A stretch of 35,597 nt of DNA from contig CAJFTV010000059.1 of the NCBI GenBank assembly GCA_904420055.1, positions 1-35,597 on the forward strand, in the 5' to 3' direction. Shown here piece by piece: positions 18,944 through 27,824 of the stretch. The stretch comes from Candidatus Alloscillospira gallinarum. GTDB lineage: Bacteria > Bacillota > Clostridia > Oscillospirales > Oscillospiraceae. Numbering within the stretch: position 1 is the stretch's first letter; each line of letters begins with the position of its first letter. The position numbers and the translations under genes are program-made. The notes under the pieces were generated by a model that saw only the letters and a program-made list of their open reading frames with translations, was not told where the DNA came from and searched no databases.

Positions 18944-21238
18944 TTAGCTGTCCGCGCCAGGCTCCTCCGCCGTTTTCTTTTTTCGTCCGGTGCTTTTTGT
19001 CCCGCCGGCTTTCTTCGTCTCCGTCTTTGCGGTCTTCTTTTTAGACGCAGACTTTTTTTCCTTTTTTGTCTCTTTTTCCGTCTTACTGTCCTTTGCCTCT
19101 TCACTTGCTGGGGGCTCAGCCGTCTTTTTCTTATATCCGCCGCGCTTGTCCTCCGGCACAAAGTTCGGGCACTCCTCATTTATGCAGAACGGCTTTTTAA
19201 AGCCTCTGCCGCTCTTTTTAAACATGGTCTGTCCGCAGACAGGGCAGTTGTCCTTTACAGGCACGTCCCAGGTTATAAACCCGCACTCCTTGAGTTTTTC
19301 ACAGGCGTAGTACGTATATCCGTTCTTTGAGGTACGCTTTAAAATCCTGCTGCCGCACCTGGGGCATTTGCCCGGCATCTCAATTACAAGCGGTTTTGTA
19401 AAGCTGCACTCCGGGTAGCCCGGGCACGCGAGGAACCTCCCGAACCTGCCGGATTTTACCACAAGATTTCTGCCGCAGATATCGCACTTCTCCTCAGACA
19501 CCTCGTCCGGGACCTTAATTCGCTCCCCCTCCAGGGCCTTTTCAGCATTTTCAAGGTCTTTTGAAAAGCCGGCATAAAACTGCTCCAGAAGGTCCTTCCA
19601 GTCCCTCTTGCCCTTTTCAACATCGTCAAGGCTGTCCTCCATTCTGGCAGTGAACTTTAAATCCACAATGTCAGAAAAGCGGTCCTCCATGAGCTTTGTT
19701 ACCACCTCTCCCAATGGCGTGGGCCGGAGGTTTTTCCCCTCTTTTACCACGTACTCCCTGTCAAGAATGGTGGATATTGTGGGAGCGTAGGTACTTGGCC
19801 GGCCAACCCCTGTCTCCTCCATCTCCCGTATGAGAGTTGCCTCTGTGTATCTCGCGGGGGGCTGGGTGAATTTCTGCTCCTTTTTAATTTCCTCCAGCTT
19901 CAGGGGCATTCCCTCGTGAAGGTCCGGCAAAGGAGAATTTTTTTCTTCCTTTTCGTCGTCCCGGCTCTCCTCATAGACCGCAGTGTAGCCTGAAAACTTC
20001 ATTACAGAGTGGCTTGCCCTGAACACGTGTCCGCCCGACACCGTGTCGATTGTCAGGCTGTCATAAACCGCAGGAGACATCTGACAGGCAACAAACCTGC
20101 TCCATATGAGCCTGTAGAGCTTATACTGGTCAGAGGTCACGCTGCCCTTAATATCATCAGGCGTTATAAATACATTGCTGGGACGGATTGCCTCATGTGC
20201 GTCCTGCGCGCCGCTTTTCGTCTTAAACCTTCTGGGCGAGCCCGGGTGATAGCTCTCCCCGTACCTTCCCGTTATAAAGCTCTTCGCGTCATTAAGCGCC
20301 ACATCTGAAAGCCTTAATGAGTCCGTTCTCATGTATGTTATAAGACCCACGGTGCCCTCACCCTGAATGTCAACGCCCTCGTAGAGCTGCTGCGCAATTG
20401 ACATGGTGCGCCGGGGCGTCATTCCCAGCTTACGGGAAGCGTCCTGCTGAAGCGTGGAGGTTATAAACGGAGGCGGCGGGTTTTTCTTCCGCTCTGAACG
20501 CTTTACCTCCTTGACTGAAAACGTGGAGGCGGTTACATCGTCAATTATCCTCTGCACCTGCTCCTCATTTTTAAGTTCGGTCTTTTTGTCTCCCGTGCCG
20601 TAATAGCGCGCTGTAAAGCTGCCCTTTCCGTCCACCGAGAGGACGGCGTCCAAATGCCAGTACTCCTCCGGCACAAAGTTTTTAATCTCATTTTCCCTGT
20701 CAACTACCATTCTCGTGGCAACAGACTGCACACGTCCGGCAGATAGGCCGCGGCGTATCTTTCTCCACAGCAGTGGACTTAGCTTATATCCTACAATCCT
20801 GTCCAAAATTCGCCGTGCCTGCTGTGCGTCAACAAGGTCCATGTCTATGGCCCGCGGGTGCTCTATGCTGTCCCGCACAACATTTTTAGTTATCTCGTTG
20901 AACGTAACTCTTCTTACACTGTCGTCCGGCAGCTCAAGCAGTTCTTTTAAATGCCAGGATATGGCCTCTCCCTCACGGTCAGGGTCGGTTGCAAGGTACA
21001 CTGTCTCACTGGAGGCCGCGTCCTTTTTAAGAGCGGCAATCGTGTCCTCCCGCCCTTTAACCGGCCTGTAATCCGGTGTAAATCCGTTTTCAATATCCAC
21101 ACCGAGGACGCTTTTGGGCAGGTCACGGAGGTGTCCCATGGACGCCGTAACCTTATAATCATTGCCCAGGTACTTGCCTATGGTTTTCGCCTTTGCCGGG
21201 GACTCAACTATTACAAGGTTCGTTTTTCGTTTTGCCAT
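18944..21238 (-). CDS. topA: DNA topoisomerase I with C-terminal zinc ribbons and Lys-rich tail
   Basis: LVIVESPAKAKTIGKYLG, LATDPDREGEAISWHL, GLITYMRTDSLRLS, three Cys-rich ribbons (CDICGRN, CPRCGSR, CPVCGQT). Confidence 0.97.
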   Translation of the reverse strand: MAKRKTNLVIVESPAKAKTIGKYLGNDYKVTASMGHLRDLPKSVLGVDIENGFTPDYRPVKGREDTIAALKKDAASSETVYLATDPDREGEAISWHLKELLELPDDSVRRVTFNEITKNVVRDSIEHPRAIDMDLVDAQQARRILDRIVGYKLSPLLWRKIRRGLSAGRVQSVATRMVVDRENEIKNFVPEEYWHLDAVLSVDGKGSFTARYYGTGDKKTELKNEEQVQRIIDDVTASTFSVKEVKRSERKKNPPPPFITSTLQQDASRKLGMTPRRTMSIAQQLYEGVDIQGEGTVGLITYMRTDSLRLSDVALNDAKSFITGRYGESYHPGSPRRFKTKSGAQDAHEAIRPSNVFITPDDIKGSVTSDQYKLYRLIWSRFVACQMSPAVYDSLTIDTVSGGHVFRASHSVMKFSGYTAVYEESRDDEKEEKNSPLPDLHEGMPLKLEEIKKEQKFTQPPARYTEATLIREMEETGVGRPSTYAPTISTILDREYVVKEGKNLRPTPLGEVVTKLMEDRFSDIVDLKFTARMEDSLDDVEKGKRDWKDLLEQFYAGFSKDLENAEKALEGERIKVPDEVSEEKCDICGRNLVVKSGRFGRFLACPGYPECSFTKPLVIEMPGKCPRCGSRILKRTSKNGYTYYACEKLKECGFITWDVPVKDNCPVCGQTMFKKSGRGFKKPFCINEECPNFVPEDKRGGYKKKTAEPPASEEAKDSKTEKETKKEKKSASKKKTAKTETKKAGGTKSTGRKKKTAEEPGADS

Positions 21239-21274
21239 TTTAATCTCCTGTTATCTTCATATATTATAATAGTA

Positions 21275-22489
21275 CTATGTAAGGCTGAAATATTTTCCCT
21301 TCTCCTGCCTCACAATTCCCTTAATTTCCATCATTGTAAGCGCCGCCATTGTCTGCGGGGCCGTCATGGAGCACTTCGCCGCTATCTCATCTATATGTAA
21401 GCACTCGTCTCCAATAGCCTGGGCAATTATAAGCTCATCTCCGCAGAGAACCGGCTTCTTTAAATCATAGTCTGCCTTATTTTTATTGTCAATCACTTTT
21501 TTGTCAGTTTTTGATTTATAATCTCCGTCTTTTACCTGTTTTTTTACAAGGCGCACCGCCATTTTACCGTCAAGCGGCACCTTTTCCCCTTTTGCGCTGC
21601 CGTGTGCCCTGCCCTTAAAAAGCCACTTGTACTCCCCGGCGATGTCCTCACCGCAGAGAACCGGGGTGGCACCCTCGCGTATCAGCATATTTGTCCCTCT
21701 GGAATTTGGCGCGTCCACATTCCCGGGTACGGCAAACACGTCCCGCCCCTGCTCCAAAGCGTGGGCGGCAGTAATCAGCGCGCCGCTTTTTTCCGGGGCC
21801 TCAATAACCGCAACGCCTACGGATATACCGCTTATTATCCTGTTTCTTATGGGGAAATTCCGCCCTCTCACTCCCTCGTCCGGCGGGTACTCGGTTATAA
21901 GCGCGCCCACTGCGGCCACATCGTCATAAAGGCGCTCGTTTCCCGCGGGGTACACGGTGTCAAGGCCGCAGCCCAAAACACCGATAACCCTCCCGCCTCC
22001 GCGGAGCGCCCCCATCGCCGCAGAAGAGTCAATTCCTCTGGCAAGGCCAGTCACTACAACACACCCGCACTTTGCAAGCTCATATCCAAATCTCTCCGCA
22101 GTCTTTACGCCGTAAGGACTGCACTTTCTCGTGCCCACAATGGCCACTGCCGCCTCTTCATCAACCGGCGGCAGTACGCCCCGCACATACATGACCACAG
22201 GAGGGTCAAAAATATTCCTGAGCCGCGCAGGGTAGTCAGAATCCTGCAGGGTAATTATTCTGTACCCTGCCTCCGTGCACCTGTCAATTATTTCAAGAGC
22301 GTCGTTCAGATTTTTGTCCTCTGCAATCCTTTTGGCAGTCTGGCTCTTAAAATCAAACTTTGAAAGCTCCGCAGTGTCGGCAAAATAGATGTTTTCAGGA
22401 CTTCCAAAGTACTCTAAAAGCCGTCTCGCCTCCCCGGCATTCATGTTCCCCCGTCCGGACAGCCAAACCCAGTATTTAGGCGCTGACAT
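21275..22489 (-). CDS. dprA: DNA-processing protein DprA (Smf)
   Basis: VAIVGTRKCSPYGVKTAERFGYELAKCGCVVVTGLARGIDSSAAMGAL...GVLGCGLDTVYP...FPIRNRIISG...GAMI-like winged-helix C-terminus. Start set at ATG 22489 (TGATG overlap with the upstream stop). Confidence 0.95.
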   Translation of the reverse strand: MSAPKYWVWLSGRGNMNAGEARRLLEYFGSPENIYFADTAELSKFDFKSQTAKRIAEDKNLNDALEIIDRCTEAGYRIITLQDSDYPARLRNIFDPPVVMYVRGVLPPVDEEAAVAIVGTRKCSPYGVKTAERFGYELAKCGCVVVTGLARGIDSSAAMGALRGGGRVIGVLGCGLDTVYPAGNERLYDDVAAVGALITEYPPDEGVRGRNFPIRNRIISGISVGVAVIEAPEKSGALITAAHALEQGRDVFAVPGNVDAPNSRGTNMLIREGATPVLCGEDIAGEYKWLFKGRAHGSAKGEKVPLDGKMAVRLVKKQVKDGDYKSKTDKKVIDNKNKADYDLKKPVLCGDELIIAQAIGDECLHIDEIAAKCSMTAPQTMAALTMMEIKGIVRQEKGKYFSLT

Positions 22490-23250
22490 CACAGGCACCC
22501 CCCTTCTCTCACAGCCTCCCACATTATAATTCCGGCTGCAAGAGAGGCATTAAAGGACTCGCACTCCGGGTTCATGGGTATTATTATTTTTCCCGTGCAC
22601 ATATGGAGGAGCTTTTCCGTAAGTCCTTGTCCCTCGCTTCCAATTGCAATTATAAAGTTTTCAAACTCAGTTTCGCGTATGTCTGTGCTGTCCTCTCTGA
22701 GGGCCGCGCCGTAAAGGCTTATGCCTGTGGATACAAGCTCTGAAACGCTGTCATAGCCTGTCTCCTCCACGCACTGGCGGAACACGGCTCCCATCGTCGC
22801 CCTTATGGTCTTTGGATTGTATAGGTCTGCGCACCCGGGCAGCAGCAAAACCTTCCCATAATTTAAGGCGTTTGCAGTCCTGATTATAGTTCCGAGATTT
22901 CCCGGGTCCTGCACACCCTCCAAAAGCACATAGCGTATCTTGTCCGCCTTTTTTTCCGGGACAGGTCTCACCCTGCACGTGAAGATGACATTTTGAGGTG
23001 TTTTCACAGGGGACATGTACTCCATAAGCTCCTGTGCCACGGTGTATACAGGCCCTGTGTAGCCGCCAAAATCCGCATTTTCGTCCGCAGAATAGACCGC
23101 CTCAATCTCGGCGCCGTTTTTCACAGCCTCATAAAGGAGCTTTTCCCCGTCGCACACAAAGGCCCCCTCCCGGCGGCGAAACGCCCTGTCGGTACCAAGC
23201 TTTTTTACGCGCTGAATTTTTGGATTTTGTCTGCTTTTAATACATTCCAT
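22489..23250 (-). CDS. SpoU/TrmH-family RNA 2'-O-methyltransferase
   Basis: MECIKSRQNPKIQRVKKLG..., LLEGVQDPGNLGTIIRTANALNYG, IAIGSEGQGL, IPMNPECESFNASLAAGIIMWE. Confidence 0.94.
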   Translation of the reverse strand: MECIKSRQNPKIQRVKKLGTDRAFRRREGAFVCDGEKLLYEAVKNGAEIEAVYSADENADFGGYTGPVYTVAQELMEYMSPVKTPQNVIFTCRVRPVPEKKADKIRYVLLEGVQDPGNLGTIIRTANALNYGKVLLLPGCADLYNPKTIRATMGAVFRQCVEETGYDSVSELVSTGISLYGAALREDSTDIRETEFENFIIAIGSEGQGLTEKLLHMCTGKIIIPMNPECESFNASLAAGIIMWEAVREGGCL

Positions 23251-23313
23251 GACAAACGCTCCCCTATATGAGCAAAGCTGTGACCCTGGGAAGTTTGTCC
23301 ATGGTCGCAGCTT
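23251..23313 (-). promoter_or_regulatory. Structured 5' leader: candidate H-type pseudoknot overlapping the trmH-family Shine-Dalgarno
   Basis: Minus strand: AAGCTGCGACC-ATG-GACAAACTTCCC-AG-GGTCACAGCTT-TGCTCATATA-GGGGAGCGTTTGTC-ATG. Stem 1 = 23313-23303/23285-23275; stem 2 = 23299-23288/23264-23251. Confidence 0.45.
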
Positions 23314-23370
23314 AATATAACGCTCAAATCTTTAAAGGCTTTTATGGTAAGCTCCCTTTTTATACTGGGA

Positions 23371-23399
23371 ATTATAGCAGAGTATGTTTTTTCTTGCAA
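23371..23399 (-). promoter_or_regulatory. Predicted promoter for the trmH-dprA-topA operon
   Basis: Minus strand: TTGCAA (23399-23394), 17-nt spacer, TATAAT (23376-23371). Confidence 0.65.
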
Positions 23400-23411
23400 G
23401 TGCACTTATTT

Positions 23412-24197
23412 TCAGTACACGCCAAGTATGCTCACCTCGCCGGAGGACAGGTGCTCGTAAGTGCCGTCCTCATACTTCACAACAAGTCCGAAATTGTCGT
23501 CAATTCCAACAGCCAGGGCGCTCTGCCCCGTCTCCCCACGGCAGACTGTTATCATCTTTCCCGGGACTATGCAGCGTTCTCTGTATTCGCAGAGTATGTC
23601 TCCGCCCTCACAGTACAGCTCCGCAAGATTGTTCAGCACACCGGCGGCAATATCTGCAAGCCCTCCCGGATACCTGTCCGCAAAAACGGCGCCGGCTTTT
23701 TTCTGTACATCTTCCGGAAATCCGCCCTCCGGCTCATACACGTTTACGCCTATTCCAACACATACGCTGTACCTGCCGTCCGTGCCGGGCGCCGCCGCTG
23801 TCTCCGCCAGTATTCCGCAGACCTTTCTGCCGCTTAAAAGCACGTCGTTCACCCACTTAATCCGGGCATTTTCCCCAAGCGCGCGGCACACGGCCACTCC
23901 GGCCATGGGCGTCATTCTCATCATCTCCTCCGGGCTTTCGGCATTCAGCAAAATACTCATATAAACCCCCGTGTTCTCCGGAGAAAAAAAACTGCGTCCC
24001 ACGCGTCCGCGCCCGGCCATCTGTCTGGCAGCCAACACTGCCGTCATATTATCCGCGCCGCTTTTTGCAAGCTCCATAAGGCGGATATTAGTGGAGTCCA
24101 CGCAGTCAAAAAAGTGCAGTTTTACGTCTCTCCCATGTCCCCGCAGCCTGTGCAAGACATCGTTAGCTTTCAGCCTGTCTGAATTATTTGTCCCCAT
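23412..24197 (-). CDS. birA: Biotin--[acetyl-CoA-carboxylase] ligase (catalytic domain, no N-terminal HTH)
   Basis: FDCVDSTNIRLMELAKSGADNMTAVLAARQMAGRGRVGRSFFSPENTGVYMS, IKWVNDVLLSGRKVCGIL, VCVGIGVNV. ATG 24197 is the likely start; the upstream ORF extension overlaps the thioesterase gene. Confidence 0.93.
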   Translation of the reverse strand: MGTNNSDRLKANDVLHRLRGHGRDVKLHFFDCVDSTNIRLMELAKSGADNMTAVLAARQMAGRGRVGRSFFSPENTGVYMSILLNAESPEEMMRMTPMAGVAVCRALGENARIKWVNDVLLSGRKVCGILAETAAAPGTDGRYSVCVGIGVNVYEPEGGFPEDVQKKAGAVFADRYPGGLADIAAGVLNNLAELYCEGGDILCEYRERCIVPGKMITVCRGETGQSALAVGIDDNFGLVVKYEDGTYEHLSSGEVSILGVY

Positions 24198-24654
24198 TTT
24201 CAATATACTCCGGGTTGCACACCACATTTTCAACCCCCACAAGGCTCTTAAGCTTTTCATGCATTTCGGGCATATGGTGCTTAAGGGGCAGCGGCCGTCC
24301 CTGCCTGTCGGTGAAGCAGTGCTGAGAATTTGCCACGGCACAAAGGGTGTTATCCGATAAGTTGTATATCTCATAATATACCTTGAACCGCACACCGGTG
24401 TACTCTGTTAGCTTTAGCCGCACCTCCACCGTGTCTCCGAACCGGCACGATACCTTGTAGTCGCAGGAGACGGATACAACCGGGGATACAATGCCGCTTC
24501 TCTCAAGACGCACATAGCTGTACCCCACTTTTTCCAGATAGTCGGACCTCGCCTCCTCCAGCCATCTGATATAGTTTGAGTGATGCACAATTCCCATCTG
24601 GTCTGTCTCATAATAGTGAACAACATGCCTGTAATGAGTTAAATTCTCGTTCAT
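24184..24654 (-). CDS. Hotdog-fold acyl-CoA thioesterase (YbgC/FadM-like)
   Basis: MNENLTHYRHVVHYYETDQMGIVHHSNYIRWLEEARSDYLEKVGYSY; SD GGAGGAAG upstream of ATG 24654. Confidence 0.88.
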   Translation of the reverse strand: MNENLTHYRHVVHYYETDQMGIVHHSNYIRWLEEARSDYLEKVGYSYVRLERSGIVSPVVSVSCDYKVSCRFGDTVEVRLKLTEYTGVRFKVYYEIYNLSDNTLCAVANSQHCFTDRQGRPLPLKHHMPEMHEKLKSLVGVENVVCNPEYIENGDK

Positions 24655-24748
24655 TTTTCTTCCTCCGTAACCGCCGTCAAAAATTCCGCAGCCGGGTAAA
24701 AGCCCCTGTAAAAAACGGCTTTCCCCGGCCTTTTTCATACTCTGTGCC

Positions 24749-25327
24749 TTACGGCAGGTCAAACTCCCGGTCAATGTTTTCCCTTGCAATCTGAAGCATG
24801 TGCTCATTATACTCCATCTCTTTATTGTCAAACATGAGCGCCGCCCCATAAATAAGGGACCGGACTATATACAGCTTGCGCGTTTTCGTCTCCTCGTCCA
24901 TATTTACGGACCTGCAGTACTCGTCAACAAGCTGCCGGGTAAGGCTGCTGAGCCCACCCCGGTTTTTATACGTGTTGTCAAACTTGTCGTCTTTCAACAT
25001 CAGGATTGAGCGAAAGTGGGGGTGCTCAACAAGAAACTTTATATACGCTACACTGATTTCAACAATCTGCCTGCGAAGGCTGCCTTTATTTGCCTCTGCT
25101 ATGCTGCGCTGCTCCTCGCCCCACAACTCATTTACGTACTCTATTATCGAGGCAAGGAAACCGTTTTTATCACCAAAATGCTTTGCAGGAGCAGCGCAGG
25201 ACACATTGCAGGCCGCCGCTACCCGGCGGATTGAAAAACCCGAAATCCCGTGTCTGTTTATTTCCTTAATTCCCGCCTTTATAAGTTCCTCACGCTTACT
25301 GCTGCGCCGCTTTTGCTGTTCTTCCAA
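24749..25327 (-). CDS. TetR-family transcriptional regulator
   Basis: N-terminal HTH: KREELIKAGIKEINRHGISGFSIRRVAAACNVSCAAPAKHFGDKNGFLASI. TTG start with GAGGTGA SD. Confidence 0.88.
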   Translation of the reverse strand: MEEQQKRRSSKREELIKAGIKEINRHGISGFSIRRVAAACNVSCAAPAKHFGDKNGFLASIIEYVNELWGEEQRSIAEANKGSLRRQIVEISVAYIKFLVEHPHFRSILMLKDDKFDNTYKNRGGLSSLTRQLVDEYCRSVNMDEETKTRKLYIVRSLIYGAALMFDNKEMEYNEHMLQIARENIDREFDLP

Positions 25328-25377
25328 TTAAGTCACCTCAAATCACACAAAGCACAGCGCAAAACTAAAGAGCACAA

Positions 25378-27009
25378 TCATCTCTTTCTCAGTTCTGATT
25401 TTCTTATTTTTCCGCTTATGGTCTTTGGCATTTCAGACACAAATTCCACTATGCGAATCCACTTGTACTCCGCAAGCTTTGCATTGCAGAAATCACGGAT
25501 ATCCTTTTCAAGCTCCCTGGTGGGTTCATAGCCCGGTACCGGTACAACGACAGCTTTTATGGCCTGGCCGCGAAATTTATCAGGCACACCGATAACGCTG
25601 CACTCCAGCACAGCCGGGTGCTCAACAAGCACATTTTCCACCTCATACGGCCCTATACGGAAGCCTCCGCTCTTTATAATATCGTCAAATCTTCCATGGA
25701 ACCAGAAAACCCCGTCCTCGTCCTGCCAGGCCGCATCTCCCGTGTGATAGACTCCGCCTCTCCACACATGCTCATACAGCTTGTCATTATCAAGATAGTT
25801 CACGAAAAGCCCTATGGGTCTTTTACCGTCCTTCGGCACAATTACAATTTCGCCGATTGCCCCCACAGGTGTGGGCGAGCCGTCCTTCTGCCTGAGTTCA
25901 ACCCTGTACTGCGGAGAGGGGCGCCCCAGGGAGCCGTCAACAGATGTGTGACCGCTGAAATTCGCAGTTATAATCGTTGTCTCCGTCTGGCCGTAGCCCT
26001 CACGAAGCTCAAGCCCCGTGCGTGCCTTAAATTTTGCAAATACCTCTGGAGAGAGAAACTCGCCTGCCGTGACCGCCTGTTTAAGCGTTGGTACATCAGG
26101 CACGTTTTTCCTCAAAAGATAGCGGTAAATCGTGGGAGGTGCGCAGAAAGAGGTCACGCCGTATTTATTTATAATTGTGACAAGCTGTTTGGGGTCAAAG
26201 TTATCAAAATCAAACACCATTACGGCGCTCCCCACAAGCCATTGGCCGTACAGCTTGCCCCAGGAGGCTTTTGCCCATCCTGTCTCGGATACTGTAAAGT
26301 GCAGCCCGCCGTCCTCCGCCTGCTGCCAGTACCTTGCGGTAACTATATGGGCAAGGGGATAAGTGAAATCGTGTATAACCCCCTTGGGATAATCTGTCGT
26401 GCCGGAGGTAAAGTACATCACCATCGGGTCATGGGCCGCCGTCTCCTGACGCGCAAGCGTATCAGAGGCCGTCTCGACCGCTTCCGTAAAATTTTCAAAT
26501 CCATCTATATTTTTTTGAACGCACCAGAGTCTGCAGCTGTATTTCTCCTGCTCAACCGCCTCCATGACCTTAGCAGGCACCTCGTTAAACGGCGTACATA
26601 TTATACCCGCTGCCTTTGAGCTGTTTATGCGGTACACAAAATCCTCTGTTGTCAGCATGTGGGTAACAGGTATCATAACAGCGCCAATTTTGTGCAGCGC
26701 AATAGACACATACCAGTATTCATAGTGGCGCTTTAATGCCACTATCACCCTGTCTCCGCGTCCAATACCCGCCTGCATAAATACATTTGCCGCCTTATTG
26801 CTGAGCCGGCTTATATCCCCAAAGGAAAAAAAGTGCTCCTCCCCTTCGGGATTGCACCAGACAAGCGCCCGCTTATCCGGTGTTTTCTCTGCAACCGCGT
26901 CTACAACGTCGTAGCCGAAATTAAAATTATCCGGGTAGCTTATATCGATATTCGTAAGTCTGCCGTCACTGTCAAGTGTCTCCATACAAAAATTCTTATA
27001 GATGCTCAT
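25378..27009 (-). CDS. AMP-forming acyl-CoA synthetase (medium-chain/ACSM-like)
   Basis: MYFTSGTTDYPKGVIHD, LREGYGQTETT, YHTGDAAWQDEDGVFWFHGRFDDIIKSGGFRIGPYEVE, PKTISGKIRKSELR. Confidence 0.9.
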   Translation of the reverse strand: MSIYKNFCMETLDSDGRLTNIDISYPDNFNFGYDVVDAVAEKTPDKRALVWCNPEGEEHFFSFGDISRLSNKAANVFMQAGIGRGDRVIVALKRHYEYWYVSIALHKIGAVMIPVTHMLTTEDFVYRINSSKAAGIICTPFNEVPAKVMEAVEQEKYSCRLWCVQKNIDGFENFTEAVETASDTLARQETAAHDPMVMYFTSGTTDYPKGVIHDFTYPLAHIVTARYWQQAEDGGLHFTVSETGWAKASWGKLYGQWLVGSAVMVFDFDNFDPKQLVTIINKYGVTSFCAPPTIYRYLLRKNVPDVPTLKQAVTAGEFLSPEVFAKFKARTGLELREGYGQTETTIITANFSGHTSVDGSLGRPSPQYRVELRQKDGSPTPVGAIGEIVIVPKDGKRPIGLFVNYLDNDKLYEHVWRGGVYHTGDAAWQDEDGVFWFHGRFDDIIKSGGFRIGPYEVENVLVEHPAVLECSVIGVPDKFRGQAIKAVVVPVPGYEPTRELEKDIRDFCNAKLAEYKWIRIVEFVSEMPKTISGKIRKSELRKR

Positions 27010-27824
27010 GTATCGCTCCTTGTATCTTCCGCCTCTCTATTTTCCGAGGTCGGTTTTCCAAATGCCCGAAAGCGCTCATAGCGCTTTTGAGGCAGATTGT
27101 CTTCTGTCAGCAGGCCCTGAATTTCCCCGTAAAGCTTCTCCCTTAGATTTTCGTAAAAGCTTTTTTGACCGATATCCGCCTCAGGCAGCACCTCTTCTAC
27201 GACGCCGTAGCTCAGCGCATCCTGAGCGGTCAGCTTCAAATACGCCGCTGCGTCCGCCGCCTTTGAGGAGTCTTTCCATAAGATGCTGGCGCACCCCTCA
27301 GGCGAAATGACCGAGTAAACGGCATTTTCAAGCATCCAGACCCGGTCCGCCACCGACAGGGCAAGCGCTCCGCCGCTGCCACCTTCACCGATTAAAACCG
27401 ATATGACAGGCACGTTCAGCGTCATCATCGCAGTAAGATTTTCCGCAATCGCCTGCCCCTGTCCGCGCTCCTCCGCGTCAATTCCGCAGTACGCGCCGGA
27501 CGTGTCCACAAAACAGATAACCGGCCTTTTAAACTTCTCGGCCTGGTACATCAGGCGCAGGGCCTTTCTGTAGCCGTCGGGGCTGGGCGCCCCAAAAGAA
27601 CGCGCCGTGCGCTCCCTCATTGTATGGCCCTTTTCTATTGCAATTACCGTAACCGGAATATCGTTTAAAAGGGCAATTCCGCCGACAATCGCGGGGTCGT
27701 CTCCAAAGCGCCTGTCGCCGTGAAGCTCAAAAAATCCCTTAAATATTCCACGGATATAGTCCAGTCCCGTTGGACGCTTATTGCCTCTGGCGATTTTAAC
27801 TTTCTCGTAAGCTGTCTTACTCAT
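27006..27824 (-). CDS. accA: Acetyl-CoA carboxylase carboxyltransferase subunit alpha
   Basis: YIRGIFKGFFELHGDRRFGDDPAIVGGIALL, FVDTSGAYCGIDAEERGQGQAIAENL, VLIGEGGSGGALAL, SPEGCASILWKD. Confidence 0.95.
   Translation of the reverse strand: MSKTAYEKVKIARGNKRPTGLDYIRGIFKGFFELHGDRRFGDDPAIVGGIALLNDIPVTVIAIEKGHTMRERTARSFGAPSPDGYRKALRLMYQAEKFKRPVICFVDTSGAYCGIDAEERGQGQAIAENLTAMMTLNVPVISVLIGEGGSGGALALSVADRVWMLENAVYSVISPEGCASILWKDSSKAADAAAYLKLTAQDALSYGVVEEVLPEADIGQKSFYENLREKLYGEIQGLLTEDNLPQKRYERFRAFGKPTSENREAEDTRSDT

Noticed and set aside
18895-19179. Arg/Lys-rich 94-aa minus-strand ORF overlapping the topA 3' end
   Set aside because: It is the alternative-frame reading of the TopA Lys-rich tail; composition reflects codon bias, not a separate gene.
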